Source of the DNA: Oryzias latipes | Lineage: Eukaryota > Chordata > Actinopteri > Beloniformes > Adrianichthyidae | Direction of reading: 5' to 3' | DNA length: 64,000 bases | Assembly: GCF_002234675.1 (NCBI RefSeq) | Contig: NC_019879.2 | Location: 19,908,855 to 19,972,854 of the forward strand | Shown: positions 1-24,322 of the stretch, one piece after another | How positions within the stretch are numbered: position 1 is the first letter of the stretch | Layout: each line of letters begins with the position of its first letter | Translations under genes and position numbers: made by a program | The notes under the pieces: generated by a model | What the model saw: the letters and a program-made list of their open reading frames with translations, nothing else | Databases searched by the model: none | Told to the model about the DNA's origin: nothing

Positions 1-1066
1 TGTGAACCCTCCACGTATCATGGAGCCAGCTCAGCGCTGAGGACTTTGATCTGTGGCTGATAGTTGAAGTTGTGCCTTCTTTTCTTTTAATGACACCAAA
101 AATAACAAATGCACAAATAAAAACAATTTTGGCCAATTTTTGCACATTTATTTGCACTAAAGTTTTATTTATATGTGAAAGGTTTGTGCTTTTGTCTTTG
201 TTGTAGTTACTACTTTTACAGTTAAAATTGTGTACATTTGTAGGAGAAACATAAAAAGTTTTAGGATTTTAGTTTAATCAAAAGAATTCACCTTTATATT
301 TAAAACTCACCTTAAAGGTTGAGGTTTATCTCAATAAATCTCAAAATACTTAAGTGTAGAATTTGCTGAGTACATTTGGATTAAGATGTTTTTTCTTTAG
401 ATTAATTTGCAATGCTTATTTTGTTTTGTTTTGTGGGCTTAGAATGAATGAAAGTGCCACCATAGTTGTATTTCTGCTGCGTGTTATCTACCAGCACTGC
501 TGGTCATGAAGGGAAAAGTTTCAGTGTGTCATACAGTATCTTGCTTTCTGCAATCCCAGAGAACAATCCAAACTTTAATCCCGTATACATTACCAGCTAT
601 GATTTAAAAAAAAAAAGTTAAAAAAAGAATCTTGGTGCTACGTTTTTGCAGGCATGTGTGAGTTGTTGGTTCAATCCAACTGTTTTCCATAAGTTTCCAG
701 GAATTGGTATTCCCCATGCAACCTCATTAAGTCTGTTATGTGCTGATCCAAAACCTCATCTGTCCTGGAGTGTTTGCACTACTTGTCTGGAAATAATAAC
801 TTTAAATGTAATCTTTCCTAATCTCTAATCTGTGGGAGGAAATGAGAGGATTGTGTTTTGGGGAAATATTGGGAATATGTGTTTTTTGCTCGTCAAAAGT
901 GATTACAAAGAATTTTTCTTGCTATTTGATGTTCAATTTTCTTCCATTAAAATGTCATTTATATAATACTTTTAAAATCCTTCAAATCAATTTGAATATT
1001 ACTTAATATTTAAAGATGTAGTACCCAGTTCAATACCCCCTTTTTTTGTCTTCTTAATTTCCTGCA
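1..1066 (+). other. AT-rich sequence upstream of the map3k13 coding start (intron or promoter)
   Basis: No coding exon or RNA gene is recognisable here. The stretch ends in a pyrimidine-rich tract and a CTGCAG splice acceptor at 1061-1066, so at least its right end is probably an intron separating an upstream non-coding exon, not seen, from the first coding exon. The small open frame at 646-828 has no recognisable relative. Confidence 0.5.
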
Positions 1067-1140
1067 GGTGATCTCCAGCACTCAGACGAGCCAGTGCGTT
1101 AGGACGCGTCCCAGCCACCTCCACTGGGCAGTCCAGGCAC

Positions 1141-4100
1141 ATGCGTGACACCATGGGTAGCTCCCCAGAGGTGCTTTCATGGACTTCCTGCCCCAGTCTG
1201 TTGGTGGGAAAGCTGAAGGAAGAGCTTAAACTCACGGTGGTTGGAGACGCCACAAAGAAGTCCAGCTCACCCACCCTTCAGCCCCAACCTCCTCAGGTTC
1301 CGCTGTCTAACTTAGCTCCTCAAATTATCACAGACCTCGCCCCACCAACACAGCTGCCAGTTCCCCTGCAGATTCCTGGTCAGGATGAGGACTCTGTGTT
1401 GGGGGGCATCAGCCCAGGAAACATGCCTCTGAGCTTAGACTCAACACGCAGTGAGGGCGGGCACTTCGACAACAGCGTGCTCCAGCTGCAGGAGCAGGAT
1501 CATGAAGAGGTGGTGTCACCGGGGTCCTGCGAGCACCACGGGTGTGGCCATGGCACGGAGGAGCAAATGGGAGAGGGCGAGTGTCCTGTGGACCACAGTG
1601 GGGAGTGTCGACCAGGCCATCCACACCACCCTGATGACATCAAACTGCACTTTCATAGAGCTGGGCCGGGGTCAGGAGGCTTCCTGGAGGGTTTGTTTGG
1701 CTGTCTTCGGCCTGTCTGGAACATTATAGGAAAGACGTACTCCACAGAATACAAGCTGCAACAACAAGGTTAGCTCCTGGTTTCACTGTTTATTATTGTG
1801 TTGGTTTATTTCTTTCCTTTCTAGGGAAAAGGTCTTAGACCAAAGACTTAACTCCAGTTTCCTCAAATGTAATCTGAAGCTCTAACTTAGTAGCTTCAAA
1901 GCTTCAGCACATTTTTCACAGAGACTGAGGCTGCACAGATGTCAGCTTAAATTGAGGTTGCAGTAAAGGTAGACTCACCTTGCTGCTGGGCCGCCCTGAC
2001 AGGCAGAACACACACGCTCCAGGAAATGAATGAAGGTCAGACAGAATAGAGGCTGTGGTCAGCCATGGAGTGGGGACGGAACAGAAACAGTATTGTGCCT
2101 CTTCCAAAACCACTTAACAAGGATAAAGCAGGATGTGACTTAATGACTGAACAGAAAGTGAGATAATTTTTCAACCCGTAATACAAGTGCAGTTGGTTGT
2201 TTTTTTTTTTCTGCAAGTGTTACATACCGACATCTCTGCATCTTTAAGATTTCATTTTTTTGCTCACAAAGGGGCGTCAATTAATGGTGAAACAGAGACA
2301 TTTAGACGTCGATACTAGAGATAAGATTAAAACAAATAACATTAAGTGCTCAAGTTAACAAATGTGATTAACCTGATTGCAGACATGTGGGAGGTTCCGT
2401 TTGAGGAGATTTCCGAGCTGCAGTGGCTGGGCAGCGGTGCACAGGGAGCCGTCTTTCTGGGCAAGTTCCGCTCCGAAGAAGTTGCCATCAAAAAGGTGCG
2501 CGAGCAGAAGGAAACGGACATTAAACACCTGCGAAAACTTAAGCATCCCAACATAATCAGCTTCAAGTAAGTCTACAGGAAACATGCTGGTTTGCTCTGG
2601 TCTGCTAGGACTGATTCAGCAGGCTCTAAATATCAGCTTTGTTCTTTCTTGTGTCCTAGGGGTGTGTGCACTCAGGCGCCTTGTTACTGCATCATCATGG
2701 AGTATTGTGCCCAGGGTCAGCTCTATGAAGTTCTGAGAGCAGGACGGAAAGTGACCCCCAGGTTGTTAGTGGACTGGGCTACAGGCATCGCCAGCGGCAT
2801 GAACTACCTACACTTGCACAAGATCATCCACAGAGATCTCAAGTCTCCCAAGTAAGTAGCTGTTTAGCCGACAGATGTCCATATGCACCCAGTGTGTTCA
2901 TGGAGAAGTTCTACCATTTAGATTCAGCTGAATTGAAAGAACATTTCTCCCTAATCTATTAGGAGAATGGTTTTCTGCTGTTACACAATGCATCATACCA
3001 CTTAAAGCAGACCCGTGGAGCTGAGTGAAACATCTTGGCAGCTTTGTTTAGGATTTCTTAAACAGCAGCAGCAGCAAAAATCCTCCTCTCAGCTGTGAAT
3101 TGTGCGACATTAGCTTAAATGCCGTCCTAAGACTTCATAAAATCTAGTCGTTTTAGTCGAAGAGCAAGAGAGTTGTCTGCCTCATCTCTTTGTTCCTGTC
3201 CCGCCCTCTGCAGCCCAAAGCGCTGCCCCTCTAATCAATATCAACATGCTGCAGCAGCATTGCTAAACACAGTATTAGTCAGCAGAATGATAGAGGGCTG
3301 AATATGCTGGAAGGCGAAGGCGTGTATTTGGAAATGAGCTTCTGGTAAAATGAGCAGAGTATATTACAAGGACAAACACAAGCAGCTTTAACTTTTTTTT
3401 TAAATTTTTTTTTTTTTAATTTCAAGTGGTTACAGTTAATCCTTTCATCCTCACAGCCTAATGTTTGTCAGCTTCTTTTAATCAGACACATTTGCCCAAA
3501 TAGTTATTTGTGCTTTTATGGTATGTTTTAGTGTCTTGGTCACCCAGGCCGACACAGTGAAGATTTCTGACTTCGGAACTTCCAAAGAGCTGAGTGACAA
3601 AAGTACAAAGATGTCCTTTGCGGGTACGGTGGCGTGGATGGCCCCAGAAGTGATAAGAAATGAGCCTGTCTCTGAAAAAGTAGACATCTGGTGAGTAGTA
3701 GCACACCAACTTGAAAACATTGGACACGGTGTTCCCTTACTACTTTGCCGTTCACTTTTTGTTCACTTCATGTTTTTATGTGCTTTTTTCTTCATTCTGA
3801 TTGATTGTTGACCTTGTCAATCAATTTCCTCAGTCCGTCTTTCCTGTACAGAATATGTCTACTCTGTTAAATCTACATAAATTTCTGATCGCTAGCAGAA
3901 CCTTGATTTCTTCTCTTAATACTAAAATTATTTTTCTATGAAGGTTTAAACTTTGAGAGTTTCAACGAAAGAAAAAACTCTGTTTTGGTAACATTTATGA
4001 TGGAGAACAAACACAAACACATGACTAAGACCGGTTGTTGTTGTGTGGCAGGTCCTTTGGGGTTGTATTATGGGAGCTGCTTACAGGAGAGATTCCCTAC

Positions 4101-7100
4101 AAAGACGTAGACTCATCTGCCATCATTTGGGGGGTTGGCAGCAACAGTTTACACCTTCCCGTTCCTTCCACCTGCCCAGATGGGTTTAAAATCCTCATGA
4201 AGCAAACATGGTCAGTTTACTTTTATATGAAGCACCGGTATGTTTCTTGCTGTAGTTTATTGTGAAGTCCCTGATTTTTTTTTTCTTCTTTTCATGTAAA
4301 CTCCAGGCAAGGGAAGCCCAGAAACAGGCCTTCCTTTAGGCAGATTCTGCTGCATCTGGACATCGCCTCTGCCGACATTCTTGGAACTCCTCAGGAAACC
4401 TACTTCAAGTCTCAGGTCTGAGCCAAAACACATAAACTTCCTTCACTGGTAGGAGTCACAGGTTGTCAAATTCTCAACAATGTCTGCTCTCACCACAGGC
4501 GGAGTGGCGGGAGGAGGTGAAGAAGCATTTTGAAAAGATCAAAAGCGAAGGCACGTGCATTCACAGGCTGGACGAGGAGCTGATCCGACGCAGGAGAGAT
4601 GAACTCAGGTGTGTGAGTGTTGAAATGATAAACAAAGTGATGGAGACACACAACCGTAAGGATTCTGACAAAGCTCTCCACTTGATTGGTTTCTGGCAGA
4701 CATGCACTGGACATCAGGGAACATTACGAGAGGAAGCTGGAGAGAGCCAACAACCTCTACATGGAGCTCAGTGCCATCATGTTGCAGCTGGAAGTCCGAG
4801 AGAAGGAACTGATGAAGTATGTAGTTCAGTTCATTGTCGAAGCTTTACGTTGTTTTCATCTTGCTTATTTCCTCATAACTTGCTGCTAATGACCAGAATT
4901 TCCTCCTTCTCAAAGCCGTTTATAGTAATGCATATTTTGAATTACTAAAATGTTTTGCTACCAAGATAAAAAAGGTTTGGATTTAGTAGATTGTTTTAAA
5001 ATAAATTTCAATTCTAAGTATGTTGTGGTTATGGTTCCTTCTTTCTTATGAATTATCTGCGTTTGTACAATATTCCATTGGTTTGAGCTTTTATCACTTG
5101 GCCTTTTCTGTTGGTGGTTTGATTATATTTCTAGTAACTGACAGAGTACTCTCCATTATTTTCTAATCTTTGTAGAAGAGAACAGGCAGTGGAGAAGAAA
5201 TATCCCGGAACCTACAAACGCCATCTTGTCCGACCCATCGTTAGGTCCAACGCTGTAGAGAAGCTCATCAAAAAAAAAGGCAGCATCTCACACAAACCTG
5301 GAATGCCAACTACCAAAAAGTGAGTGCTGTTGTTCAACGGGATCCTTGTTGAGACTCTTTTTAATCTAAAAAAAACAGACATTAGTGCAACTAAATACAG
5401 TTTTATTACAGTTCAGTTTATTTGAGCTAAAAAACGGCATAATCATAACTGTGAGCACTTTTAAAATAGATCAAAAGATGATCGGAGTGGGTTTTAAAAA
5501 ATGAAAAGAATATGTTTTAGTTGTGGAAGTGTATGTCATGTGACCACCAGTATTAGTGTCTCTTCACCAGTGGGCTGTTGACCTGATGACCCGTATCTTC
5601 TGACCTTTTATTTCCATCTCTTTCTGCAATGACGCTGCTGATATTGTCAAATATGTTTCCTCACAGACCAGACTTGTTGCGCTCTGATGTCATCCCGAGT
5701 CTGGACCCTCTTCCCTCCCCCTCACCACTTTCAGCCAGTCCAAAAGTCTCCACCCCCCCTGGTAAAACTCGCTACAGAAGCAAGCCTCGCCACCGCCGTG
5801 CGAACAGCAAAGGAAGCCACAACGAGTTCCCCGCCATGCTGATACCCGCTGCTGGAATCTCAGAGGACACCCAGTCCTTACAGGAACAACCCCTCCACCA
5901 CCACCACCACCCACCCAACGAAGGGCAGTTTCTCCCCTTGAAAGGCCGGGTAGAGGCTGTTGTCAACTGTGCCAACAATTTGCGCTACTTTGGCCCCGCC
6001 GCTGCCCTCCGCAGTCCTCAGACCGACCACTTGCAGCGACGCGTTTCCGGCTCCAGCCCTGACCTCATTTCCACTGCGATGGATGCAGACACGCGACAGC
6101 GGACTTCATCCACCGGTTCCAATGCTGTAACAGGGGCTGGAGCTGGTTCCCTATGTCCCTGCTGCCAGGCCCATCCTTTCCCTGGCTGCCTAAACTGTCA
6201 GGAGACCCCTCCCACACTGAATCAGCCTGAGCTGCCGCATTACTCTCTTCTCAACACCCAAGAAAGCACCAAACCTTCGTTAAGTGTGACCAACAAAGAC
6301 AACGTCTTGGATGGAGTGGATGCAAAGAAGGCTGAACCTCAGCATTCAGTTCAGCCCGCTCTCACTCTGCCCTCTGCTCTCCCCCGGATCCTCAGGCCAC
6401 TCAGGAAGGTGAGCACAACTTTGAGCCTGATGCTGAAGTGGAATGACAAATGCCTTGCACATTTATAGCTTTTTCTGCTGCTCTTCTAGGGTGCAGATGA
6501 GTCATCTGAAGAGGAAGAAGGAGAGGTGGACAGTGAAGTGGAATATCCAAGGAGACAAAGGTAAAATTCAGGGGAATTGTTCAGTTGTCCTGATCTTTAC
6601 TGTTTCAAAACATTGTTAAATGCTGAAGTACATTTGTGTGTCCATATTAAAACTAAAACATTGATGAGCTCCAAAAGAAGGGGGACATCATTTTGACCTT
6701 TATGAGGTTAAAACCTACTCTTCCTTTGCGGCAGAACTCATCGCTGCATGAGCAGCTTCAAGTCCTACTCCACCTTCAGCTCCGAGAACCTGTCTGTGTC
6801 AGACGGAGAGGAGGGAAACACCAGTGACCACTCGCACAGCGGGCCCCTGGAGAAGCTGAGCGCCAGTCAAGAGGAGCATCTGGACGAGCTGCTGTCGCAT
6901 ACTCCGGACATTCCCATCGACATCTCCACGCAGTCAGATGGCCTGTCTGACAAGGAGTGCGCTGTCCGCCGGGTGAAGACACAAATCTCCCTGGGGAAGC
7001 TGTGCTCTGATGAACACAGCTATGAGGTCAGTGAAGAGTAAAGTTTTAGCCTTTAAAGTCCCACTCCAGTCATCCTTTGATCTACTGTAACAGTTTTCCT

Positions 7101-7902
7101 AGTGGTCATTTAATTATGATTATGCCATTTTTGGCCAAAATCAAAAAACCTGTGTCGTTTTCCTGGACATAGTTTCTTCAGAGTGGCAGGAGTTCATTAG
7201 AAATTTGCCTAAGTTGTGGGCGGGATTGTTTGCACGGAGTAAACTTGCCCTACTTCCCGTCATCCATCTGTTTACACTCTCTCCCGCTAGCTTAAAACCC
7301 CAACCTAACAGTACTGGTGGTGAGCAATACCAGAACTGTCAGCTGTACTGGAAAATAAAGACATCCATGGATCTATTTGTCTGCAAGTGGACGCATTAGA
7401 ATGGAGCAGAGCAGGGAGCTTGAGACTTGCTGTTGTAGCATTTAAGTCACACCTACAAGCTCCCTGCTCCTGATTCACAGTGATTTGAAAAGAAATGCTC
7501 AGAAATACAATTTTAAGCTTGATTTTCTCTATAAATGCCCTCCATCAGGAAAAAAAGCCTCAAGAATGTGTTGAAAACACCAACACCACCATTTTCAGAG
7601 TGGGTCTTTAAAGCAGGCAGTCTAACCAAACTCTAACTTAACCAAACTTAGCTGAAAAAATAGGTTCTTAATGCAAACTGTAGCAGAGGTGTTTTTTTTT
7701 GTTATTCTTTTACAATCTAACACAGATTTATCCTTTTAAGGAAGATGGAAAGAGACTGGTCCCTAAATTCAACACGTCTTTTATCGGCTTTTTTCCTCAG
7801 AATCCGCTGCAGTTTGGAGACTCGGACTGTGATTCTTCAGAAGCAGAATGCTCTGATGCCACCATTAGGAACAACAAAGTTGGGGCTCCTTCCTCTTGGT
7901 AA
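1141..7902 (+). CDS. map3k13: MAP3K13 (leucine zipper-bearing kinase, LZK), 13 coding exons
   Basis: Mixed-lineage MAP kinase kinase kinase that activates MKK4/7 and JNK signalling, known in neuronal stress and axon injury. Coding exons: 1141-1768, 2383-2566, 2660-2851, 3532-3690, 4052-4210, 4307-4415, 4499-4608, 4700-4816, 5176-5319, 5667-6408, 6490-6560, 6735-7026, 7801-7902. They join in frame to 1002 aa (human about 966). An N-terminal region ends in [18 protein letters not shown]. The kinase domain spans about 219-460, with glycine loop GSGAQGAVF (226-234), ATP lysine K246, catalytic D330 in HRDLKSPN, and DFG at 348-350. The dual leucine-zipper region follows at about 480-570. The C-terminal tail has an acidic [14 protein letters not shown] patch and the ending [13 protein letters not shown]. 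Kinase and zipper sequence ([24 protein letters not shown]) fits LZK better than its paralogue DLK (MAP3K12). ATG 1141 is the first after an in-frame stop; ATG 1153 has the stronger Kozak context. Confidence 0.95.
5405..5497 (-). repeat. End fragment of the TTAA-bounded repeat family (copy A)
   Basis: About 90 bases in map3k13 intron 9 match the terminal part of the family seen whole at 7053-7611. They carry the AACGGCATAATCATAA block and the terminal GATCGGAGTGGGTTTTAA. Orientation is opposite to the copy at 7053. Confidence 0.6.
7053..7611 (+). mobile_element. TTAA-bounded non-autonomous DNA element (copy B)
   Basis: A 559-base insertion in map3k13 intron 12. It begins TTAAAGTCCCACTCC and ends GAGTGGGTCTTTAA, so the ends are inverted repeats each abutting a TTAA. 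TTAA target sites are typical of the piggyBac and Kolobok superfamilies. The interior matches copy C at 15324 closely (for example ACATAGTTT, GCAGGAGTTCATT, CTCTCCCGCTAGCTTA), but its open frame is broken. Six other copies or fragments lie in this window. Confidence 0.75.
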
Positions 7903-10900
7903 AAAAATCGCTGCAGGACGCATCCATTTCTGCCTGGAGGCCATCAATGTCCAACATAGTGCTCTGCAGGAAACACAGCAATAAGAAGACACCATAAAAA
8001 CAAAAAACAGAGCTCTCCCTATAGCAACAGCCATGTTAACCCCTCCAGCTCTACATTTCCCTTCTTTAAACCACATTCCCGCTCGTGTAGCACCACATCC
8101 AGGCAACTCATGGCAGGGATTCCCTTTTGAATGAAAATGTACAGCAGATAGTTAAACATTCTTAATTTATTTTTGTCTGAGTTTGAAGGAAAATTCAGGA
8201 CCTTTATAAGTACTCTGAAGAAAAACTGACACTTTGAAACCAAGTATGGGCTTACTGTGTGTGAAATGGACTGAAGGATGATGCGTGGTGAGAAAGCGAA
8301 TGTGTCGAAGCACTTGTGTATCTGAAGATGACTATTAAGACTGAGGAGCTGTGTCATTTCAACGGTTGGTTCTGGATAAGGAGAATCTCTGCAAGCCGTC
8401 ATCTGGCAGCATCTCCCCGTCTCAAAGGGACAAACAACACGCTTTCTCTCTTATTGTAGTTTGTCATCCTGCTTGATTGTGAGTTTACGGCTCAGAGACC
8501 CAGAACTCCACCTCCTCCACTTCCTTCCTGTCCCCACTATGGCTGATATGGAGAACAATGGGGGGGAGAAAAAAACGTGAACACCAGCATGAACAACCTG
8601 TCTGACTATTGGAGTTTGTCCCTCATCCTCAAACCACGTCATTGGGGGGTCTCACACGCATGCTTCTGCAGCTCTAAAGACGCAAAATGCTGCCCAAAGA
8701 CTGCATGAAGAGGACGAGCTGCCCGAACAACACAGCTGAAAATGAAACAAACAGAATATTCCTCTCCCTAAGACAACACATCATCAGCAACTACATGTCA
8801 AAGCCAGAGTTATTGAAGGACATTCAGTGTGTGTGTTTGTATCTGTGTGTGTGCGTGCGCATATGACAGCACTAAGCCCCTTCCGCAGCATTTAACATTA
8901 CAGTTTCAAGTCTCATCTCAGGATTGCTCAAGGACTGTGAAACTGGGCTGGACCAATTATTGTTTGAAGGAATGTTCTGAATATGGACCATGCAGATATA
9001 TTTGGAAAAAAATCTTACACATAACTCAGATTTAACCCTTTATTCCCATATCAAACGTGTAGATCAGTGCTGATGAGTCCTCAGGTTCTCCTGCCCCAGA
9101 ATATATTTCTTGTTTTTCTCAGTTTGGGAACTAGAAGAAATCTTGAAGAGCAGCTCGTCTTGAGAAATACCCACAAAGAAGATTTTGGTTGCAGATGTAG
9201 TGTCCCTTTTTACTTGAAAGTATTTTTGCACCATTTCTCATTTACTGTTTTCTAACTATTTTATTATTCAATAGAATAGCAATAAAGTAATGTGATACTC
9301 ATTAAAAGCAGAGGGGGGGTGCCCAAAAAATGTAGAGGTGTCCCCTCATCTCTGCAAATCCTGAGGGCTTAAGGAGAAGAAGCAAGTCAATTTACATGTT
9401 GAACCTCATCTTAACTCAAGGAACTGCTGTTTGTTTATGTTTTATGTTTTTTTTTGCAGAACTTGATTGAAATTGTCTAATCAAGCACAATCTAAAAATC
9501 CGCCACTAGGTGGCAACAGTTGCACACTTATTTTTATTTATTTTTTTGCCTTGAGTTCTGTTTTGGTTCAAACTCTCACTTGCGCTCCTCAAGATCATGA
9601 GAAACTACAAATCCCGCCATCATACCTTTTTCTCCAGGTCTGAATGTCTTTTAAAAAGGGATACTGCATTTGCTAGAACTATTTTTTTAAACTTTATTTT
9701 ATATAAAGGCCTTCATTCTCTTCGCAGATTTCGTCATCCAGGGTGGAATTGAACACTAATGATGTCATATTTTTAGCCGTGCAGAAGCTTGAGACTTTGC
9801 GTTAGGAACCAAAGCCAGAGGCAAGCATCCCAAGGTGCTTATGGTTTTTCAGCAACGTCATCTCAGTGTTAACTCTGTAAATAACCATCTGTAAATGTAA
9901 TGTGACCTGTTTCGTCCTCTGCTAATGTGTCCCAGCTCTGATAACCAGGCTGAAAATGAACAGGAAATTCTTGCATCAGTACTGTACACTACAAAAGGAG
10001 GTGCGAGTTGAAGCCTCATTAGAGCAATGTTGCCCTAAAACAGCAACTGGTGGAAGGATTCCCTTTTAAAGCTTCAAAGGCTGCTAAAATGCTCAAGCCT
10101 CCCACTACATTCTTCTCTTTTGTTTACATTCAGATGAAAAAAAAAAATCCTCGTGTGATGTAATGACTGGGGAAACTGATCAAACTGTCGATTACACTGT
10201 CTATCTGGCATAAATCCTGTGAAGTACTTTGTTGTGACGTTTAATTTATTTTGATCTATGTTTTTCTTTCTTTTTTTTTTTTTTTTTTGTAGCTGGCCTA
10301 CATAATTCTTGAATTAATTTATTAGTAATGATGGTTGGGACTTCTTTTTCATTTCAGGCAGCTTTAGAAAACCAAGGAGATTCATCCTGGGAAGTATTAT
10401 TGAAAAGAAGCACAAGGAATTGGTTTGGAAAGTAGACAGTATTCGGATGGTAAAGCAAAAGCATCGTCATATCATACGACACTACAGAGGACCATAAATT
10501 GTTTAAAAAAATATATCATTGCAGTTAAAGTATTGGATAAGCATTTATAGGTAGTTAGCGAGATCAAGTGTTCCTGAAAGCTTTTTCTTCCTATAGGCTG
10601 TTAGGATTGACCACTGTCACTGCAGGGTAGACAAAATAAATGACTTGGAGGGCACACGTGAATACATTTTCTGTACTTCTGCAGTGATCCCTTTCTTTCA
10701 TTTTTGATCAAAATACCAGTTCAAACATGAAGATTTCTGTGAGATCGTCTCTCTTTCTGTGGAAATCATGTTGCCTCTTCCTGTGTATCAAACATCTGTT
10801 TCTTTATTACTGTCATTTCTCATCTCCCACTGTTTTTGAACAGCGTTCTGATCAACCAATCTTATCGGTTTCCTGAATTATCCAGTGTACAGTGCTATTA

Positions 10901-10945
10901 TGGGAGAATAAAGTCAGCTCAAAAAACTGCATGAAATAAATGCCG
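7903..10945 (+). other. map3k13: 3' untranslated region of map3k13
   Basis: No further coding exon is seen after the TAA at 7900-7902. AATAAA signals at 10907-10912 and 10935-10940 are the likely main polyadenylation signals, giving a 3' UTR of about 3 kb. An internal AATAAA at 9281-9286 could give a shorter form. The stretch holds a (TG)n run near 8829-8860 and a CTCF-like site at 9503. The end is inferred; no transcript supports it. Confidence 0.55.
9503..9514 (+). promoter_or_regulatory. Candidate CTCF binding site
   Basis: CCACTAGGTGGC fits the CTCF core consensus CCASYAGRKGGC at every position. It lies in the map3k13 3' UTR, between the bodies of map3k13 and pfkl. Occupancy cannot be judged from sequence. 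Confidence 0.4.
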
Positions 10946-13342
10946 ATGTACTGTACCAAACACCCATATTGTCTGTATTTATTTTATTTTTTTATTCATT
11001 ACAAAAAGGTTGCATTTGATTTAAAACATTTTGTTAATATAAACTATAATGCATAAACTTTAAAGGTAAAAGATATAGAAAAAAGCAACATGTACATTTG
11101 TACAGAATGTACCCTCCCTTACTATTAACATAATTGTCTGTAAATTGTGGAAATCAAAATTAATTCCAATTTTGAATATTTTTACAGTTTTGGAATCATC
11201 TTGGCACGTTGGCAGCTACCCTAACTGTATATTTATTAAGGCTAGAAATCTAACAATATATACTCAATCATCAAATATTTTACAATTATTCAAACATATC
11301 TTTATATTTTTTTTAATATTACTGAAACTAAGGCAAAAGTAGAGACCAGGTAAACTATTTTGGGCCTCATTGGTTTTAAGACATTTTTTCTTAAAATTAC
11401 CTAATAGATTGATAAATAACAGACGGGACAACTTTTGATAAACTAAAATGCTTTTTAAAAGTTGTTATACTGTTCATACCTTAAAACCAGAATATTCATG
11501 TAATTTAAATAATATAAACAGTACAAACCTGGTTCAATCAAAACCTGAAAGGCCTGAATGGACCAGAATTGTTAATTGTTGGTAGATCTTACTACAGAAT
11601 GGAGGGAGTCAGTCTCTTGTTGTGAATATTGCCACTATTGTATTTCTGGTTCCGTCTGACACAAAGAAAATCAAAGTCAGCCTATCGGCGGGTCACAAAA
11701 GCAGTATCTCACAGAATATCAAATAAGAGGTCCAAGAACAATTCTGTCAAGACACTGAAGGGGGGGGGGGGGTGGGGGTGGGGGGGCTGAGGAAGTACAA
11801 CTTTTTTTACATTCTAATAAAGGAAAAAATAGTTATTTAAGAACCATGTATAAACCACATTACCTGAGGAAAGCTCAGAACTTCTATCTATATGCACAGA
11901 GACACATTTAATGAGAACAAAACTAATGGCTCATTAGTTACTACGCTCAAGAGGAGAAGTGGGATTATTGAAAGACCTATGACTGTTGGACGACGGGTCC
12001 TTAGAGACATGTATGCAAAACTAAAAGGACTGTCAGTCAAGCAGTCAAGGGGCAAAATGGGTCATGTTACAAGTGCATTAGAAACTGTTCAAAAGAGTGC
12101 CAGTGTCTAAAATCCAAACCCCACAAAAAGCTGGGACTCTGGATAAAACAATAGTCGAAGTCACAAAAACCACACTTAAAAAGAAGAAAAAATGTAAACC
12201 CCTAATAAATTTAATGTGAAAAGTGATACTCTAGGCACTTTCAAATGTATACAAAATTTGTCTTTTTTTCCTTTTAGTTTGTCTGGATAGAAAATTGATT
12301 AAAGGTTTTTTGGATTTATTGTTTTCGGTCTTGTACAGTTGTGACAGTTTTTTTTGAAGCAGCATAACATAGTTTTTTAAAGAAAAAAAACTATATTTTT
12401 AATTTATTTTGAAGATTTATTTTCAATTATTTAACTAATGGGTATATTATAAGTTTTCTAAGGTGAGTTGCAACCCCTGTCTTAAAAATTTCACAAATCA
12501 ACTATTTCTTTTTTTTGTTTGTTTTCAAATATTTGCAGACATTTTAAATATACATTTTTATTCTTCTGGCTACTAATGTCCTTTCGTTTCCCCTTTGATT
12601 TTTGGAAATTATTTTTTTTTTTGTTTTCTCTCCAAATCTGGTGGAGGATGATTGTATTGCAGCTCCAGTGGTTGTACGAAGGAGCCTCAAATCCCGGATG
12701 ACCTAATAAAATTCTATATTTACATGTAGGGGTCATAACTGTACTGTGGCTCATTCTGGTTGTGACTTTTTCCCAATTTTTAGGATCAAATCCTCATAAA
12801 TGCTCGCTGTTTATTGGTCCTGCATGTTTATGAATGTTAACCGTGATTCATTTTGTTGGGAAAACTCAAATTTGTTGGTTTGTTGGGTTTTAATATGAAT
12901 GAAACGAATAATTATTTAAGTTTTAAACGCCAAATGCTACAAATGTCATTGAGAAAGAGCACACAAGCGGGCGTACACTAGTGAGAGTAATCCATGCAGT
13001 ACGTGCAGCTGAACCTTGCCTCGGTTGGAACCATATTTACACTATCCGGGATTCGGCGAGTAGGCGGGGTTAGTTCTGAAAGCCTTGAGGATTACAAAGA
13101 CAGGGTCACCGGGAGGTGCGGGTAGAGAAACCAAACACCCCTCGTCTACTCCTTTGTTTGACAGGGCGGAGTCAGGCGGTGCAGAGGTGTTTCGGTGGGA
13201 GTCCACAGATTCACGGGGGCTTGAACCTGCTGCCAACGAGGAAGCGCCACGGAAAACAGCAGGAATATCCAGCTTTTCTGTGCTTATTGGCCCTCGTTTT
13301 CCCCCAGTCGTTTGTCTTGGTCTCTAAGGTAAACAGGTCAAA
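10946..13342 (+). other. Intergenic spacer and pfkl promoter / 5' UTR
   Basis: From 10946 to about 12950 the DNA is AT-rich with no recognisable gene; the 72-codon frame at 11892-12110 resembles nothing I know. A G-run with two single T breaks lies at 11761-11787. From about 12960 the base composition rises, with GGCGAGTAGGCGGGGTTAG near 13050-13070 and other GC-rich words, as expected for a housekeeping promoter. The pfkl 5' UTR should start in about 13030-13300. No clear TATA box was found at the expected place. Confidence 0.45.
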
Positions 13343-24322
<10,980 letters not shown>

